Below, one piece after another: positions 6,769 through 7,828 of a stretch of DNA of 7,828 nt. Source of the stretch: Methanobacteriota archaeon (GTDB taxonomy: Archaea > Thermoplasmatota > Poseidoniia > Poseidoniales > Poseidoniaceae). Position numbers and translations under genes: made by a program. The first letter of the stretch is position 1. Every line of letters begins with the position of its first letter. The stretch spans positions 1-7,828 of the forward strand of contig NZGQ01000070.1 in NCBI GenBank assembly GCA_002689565.1, in the 5' to 3' direction. The notes under the pieces were generated by a model. The model did no database searches. It was not told the origin of the DNA and saw only the letters and a list, made by a program, of their open reading frames with translations.

Positions 6769-7434
6769 ATGCCAATTAGAACAGGACTAGATAGTAGAAT
6801 TGAAGAAGTGAGAGCCGAATTGAGAGAGTATTTTGCTGAGGCTAAAACAGCATATTCAGATGCGATCGAAGCGTTCACTAAACTAGACTCGGAAGTTTAC
6901 TCTGAGGTTAAGAAAATACGTCAACATGCAAGAGAAGTAAATTGGGATTTAACAAATAATTTGTTGCTTATTTTAGCATTAAACCAACCACTAATGAAAG
7001 ATTTGAGAATCGTTGCGGCATATTTGCGTAGTGTAGATACCATCGAGAGATTAATCCGCCATGCAAGAGATATTGCAAGGTCAGACCGTTCATTAGATGA
7101 AAATGCAACCGAATTGCCTGAAGTGATAATTGAATCAGTACTTGGTATGCACAAACAACTGAATGCTTTAATCGATATTACTTCGAAATGTTTCACCGAG
7201 GTGGAAGAAGTGCCTGGAGATGAATTGAGAGCGGTATGGCGCAAAATAAAAGATGAACACAAAGTTGCCATTAACGCTCTTTCAACATTAAAATCTGATA
7301 CAATGGGCGGTAAGTCAGCACGACTGGATGTTGTAAATATCGTCAGCCGGGTTGAACGCTCAGCTTACAACTTAGTCCGACTTTGCAGTCTGTGGCACCA
7401 TGCGCTGAATAACGAGAACATTATTCTTGATTAA
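6769..7434 (+). CDS. phoU: Stand-alone PhoU-family protein with degenerate metal motifs
   Basis: A 221-residue, all-helical protein of normal PhoU length with two repeated three-helix bundles. The first repeat shows the family stretch MKDLRIVAAYLRSVDTIERL (76-95). PhoU proteins normally carry ERxGDHA-like metal sites in both bundles. Here they read ERLIRHA (93-99) and ERSAYNL (196-202), so the aspartate is replaced by Arg97 and Tyr200. PhoU acts as a negative regulator of Pst transport and, in bacteria, of the PhoR/PhoB response. Here it is the last gene of the operon after pstB, with GAGGTGA overlapping the pstB stop and a nine-base gap, so a role at PstB or the permeases is likely. It lacks the AbrB domain of the first PhoU gene, so it probably does not bind DNA by itself. 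Family assignment is firm; loss of metal binding is inferred from a hand alignment. Confidence 0.88.
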   Translation: MPIRTGLDSRIEEVRAELREYFAEAKTAYSDAIEAFTKLDSEVYSEVKKIRQHAREVNWDLTNNLLLILALNQPLMKDLRIVAAYLRSVDTIERLIRHARDIARSDRSLDENATELPEVIIESVLGMHKQLNALIDITSKCFTEVEEVPGDELRAVWRKIKDEHKVAINALSTLKSDTMGGKSARLDVVNIVSRVERSAYNLVRLCSLWHHALNNENIILD

Positions 7435-7479
7435 GCCGTAAAAACATAGCATCTTAATGGTGCAGTTCCACGGTTGGCT

Positions 7480-7828
7480 ATGGATAGGATTCCAACCGCT
7501 CGTCCTTCATGGAATGATGAGATGCGCGATGCAGCAGTTTCAACCCTTGATTCCAGACACTGGGTAAAGGGTCCCAAGGGGCGAGAGTTTGGCAAGAAGT
7601 TTGCCGAGCATTGTGGCGCCCTTGTCGCCACACCTTGTCAAAATGGGTCCTCATCTTTGTGGGCAGCATTACGTATCCTCGGTGTTGGAAAGGGCGATGA
7701 AGTAATAGTTCCATCTTACACTTTTATTTCAAGCGCCACTGCCATTCCCCTTGCTGGTGCTGAGGCTGTATTTGTTGATGTAGAGCCAGATTATTGGTGC
7801 CTTGATGTTGATGCAGTAGAAGCGGCAA
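7480..7828 (+). CDS. DegT/DnrJ/EryC1/StrS-family aminotransferase, N-terminal part, runs off the window
   Basis: The first 116 codons of a PLP-dependent sugar aminotransferase-like protein, open to the right edge. Seen: the short start MDRIPTARPSWNDEM, then SRHWVKGPKGREFGKKFAEHCG (about residues 25-46), matching the family's G-x-x-x-x-EFE-x-x-FA region. PCQNGSSSLWAAL (52-64) stands in place of the usual NGT-AL motif. GVGKGDEVIVPSYTF (68-82) and AGAEAVFVDVEPDYW (92-106) complete the classical N-terminal signature. The catalytic lysine lies further downstream, outside the window. Such enzymes aminate keto-sugars attached to nucleotides for surface glycans. The substrate cannot be told. The ATG at 7480 has only a weak GGTTGG upstream; TTG at 7474 is an alternative. 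GC is about 54% over 7501-7620, against about one third in samples of the pst genes, so it belongs to a compositionally different segment. It is separated from phoU by 45 bases without a clear terminator. Confidence 0.88.
   Translation, partial: MDRIPTARPSWNDEMRDAAVSTLDSRHWVKGPKGREFGKKFAEHCGALVATPCQNGSSSLWAALRILGVGKGDEVIVPSYTFISSATAIPLAGAEAVFVDVEPDYWCLDVDAVEAA

Noticed and set aside
7445..7482. Inverted repeat CATAGC ... GCTATG between phoU and the aminotransferase gene
   Set aside because: Six-base arms 26 bases apart, no T-tract after them, and the right arm includes the start codon. Too weak to call a terminator or operator.
7431..7714. Two minus-strand open frames over the aminotransferase start
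   Set aside because: The plus strand encodes an unmistakable DegT-type N-terminus over the same bases. The minus-strand frames have no recognisable motif or ribosome site.
1..7828. Search for CRISPR arrays, tRNA/rRNA genes, insertion sequences and attachment sites
   Set aside because: No regularly spaced repeats, no cloverleaf-like sequence, no transposase motifs and no terminal inverted repeats were seen on reading both strands.

Overview
This window most likely comes from an archaeon, and its style fits a marine planktonic euryarchaeon of the Marine Group II/III (Poseidoniia-like) kind. That placement is an inference. It rests on an archaeal AbrB-PhoU fusion regulator, TATA-box-like promoters with strong GGAGG/GGTGA ribosome sites, TTG start usage, an acidic secreted lipoprotein and moderate-to-low GC. 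No rRNA or other phylogenetic marker is present, so the lineage is provisional.

Layout. (1) 11-478, minus: the N-terminal part of a HerA/DUF87-like P-loop ATPase, which ends early at an in-frame stop or is frameshifted. (2) 479-639: its leader, plus the hairpin/T-rich terminator of pstS. (3) 640-1743, minus: pstS, a lipoprotein phosphate-binding protein. (4) 1744-1898: a divergent control region, very AT-rich in its centre, with back-to-back TATA-like boxes and three GATATAT motifs, two of which lie in a 10-bp-arm inverted repeat. (5) 1899-7434, plus: a compact five-gene operon of AbrB-PhoU regulator, pstC, pstA, pstB and phoU. Gaps are only 9 bases, a 1-base overlap, a 1-base overlap, and 9 bases. 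(6) 7480 to the right edge, plus: the start of a DegT/DnrJ/EryC1/StrS-type aminotransferase with clearly higher GC. It belongs to a different functional region.

How it works together. PstS, tethered outside the membrane, captures phosphate. PstC and PstA form the channel and PstB powers it. Two different PhoU proteins frame the transporter genes. The first carries a DNA-binding AbrB domain and is the obvious candidate to control both divergent promoters. The second is a stand-alone PhoU of normal size whose usual metal-binding motifs are degenerate. No PhoR/PhoB two-component pair is visible, so a one-component regulator coupled to the transporter is the simplest model.

The most unusual point is the architecture of the two permeases. 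Both are much longer than normal (437 and 565 residues). Both seem to carry the same extra N-terminal membrane layout: TM, external segment, TM, cytoplasmic loop, TM hairpin, basic cytoplasmic loop. In PstA the external segment has grown into a domain of about 140 residues that I do not recognise.
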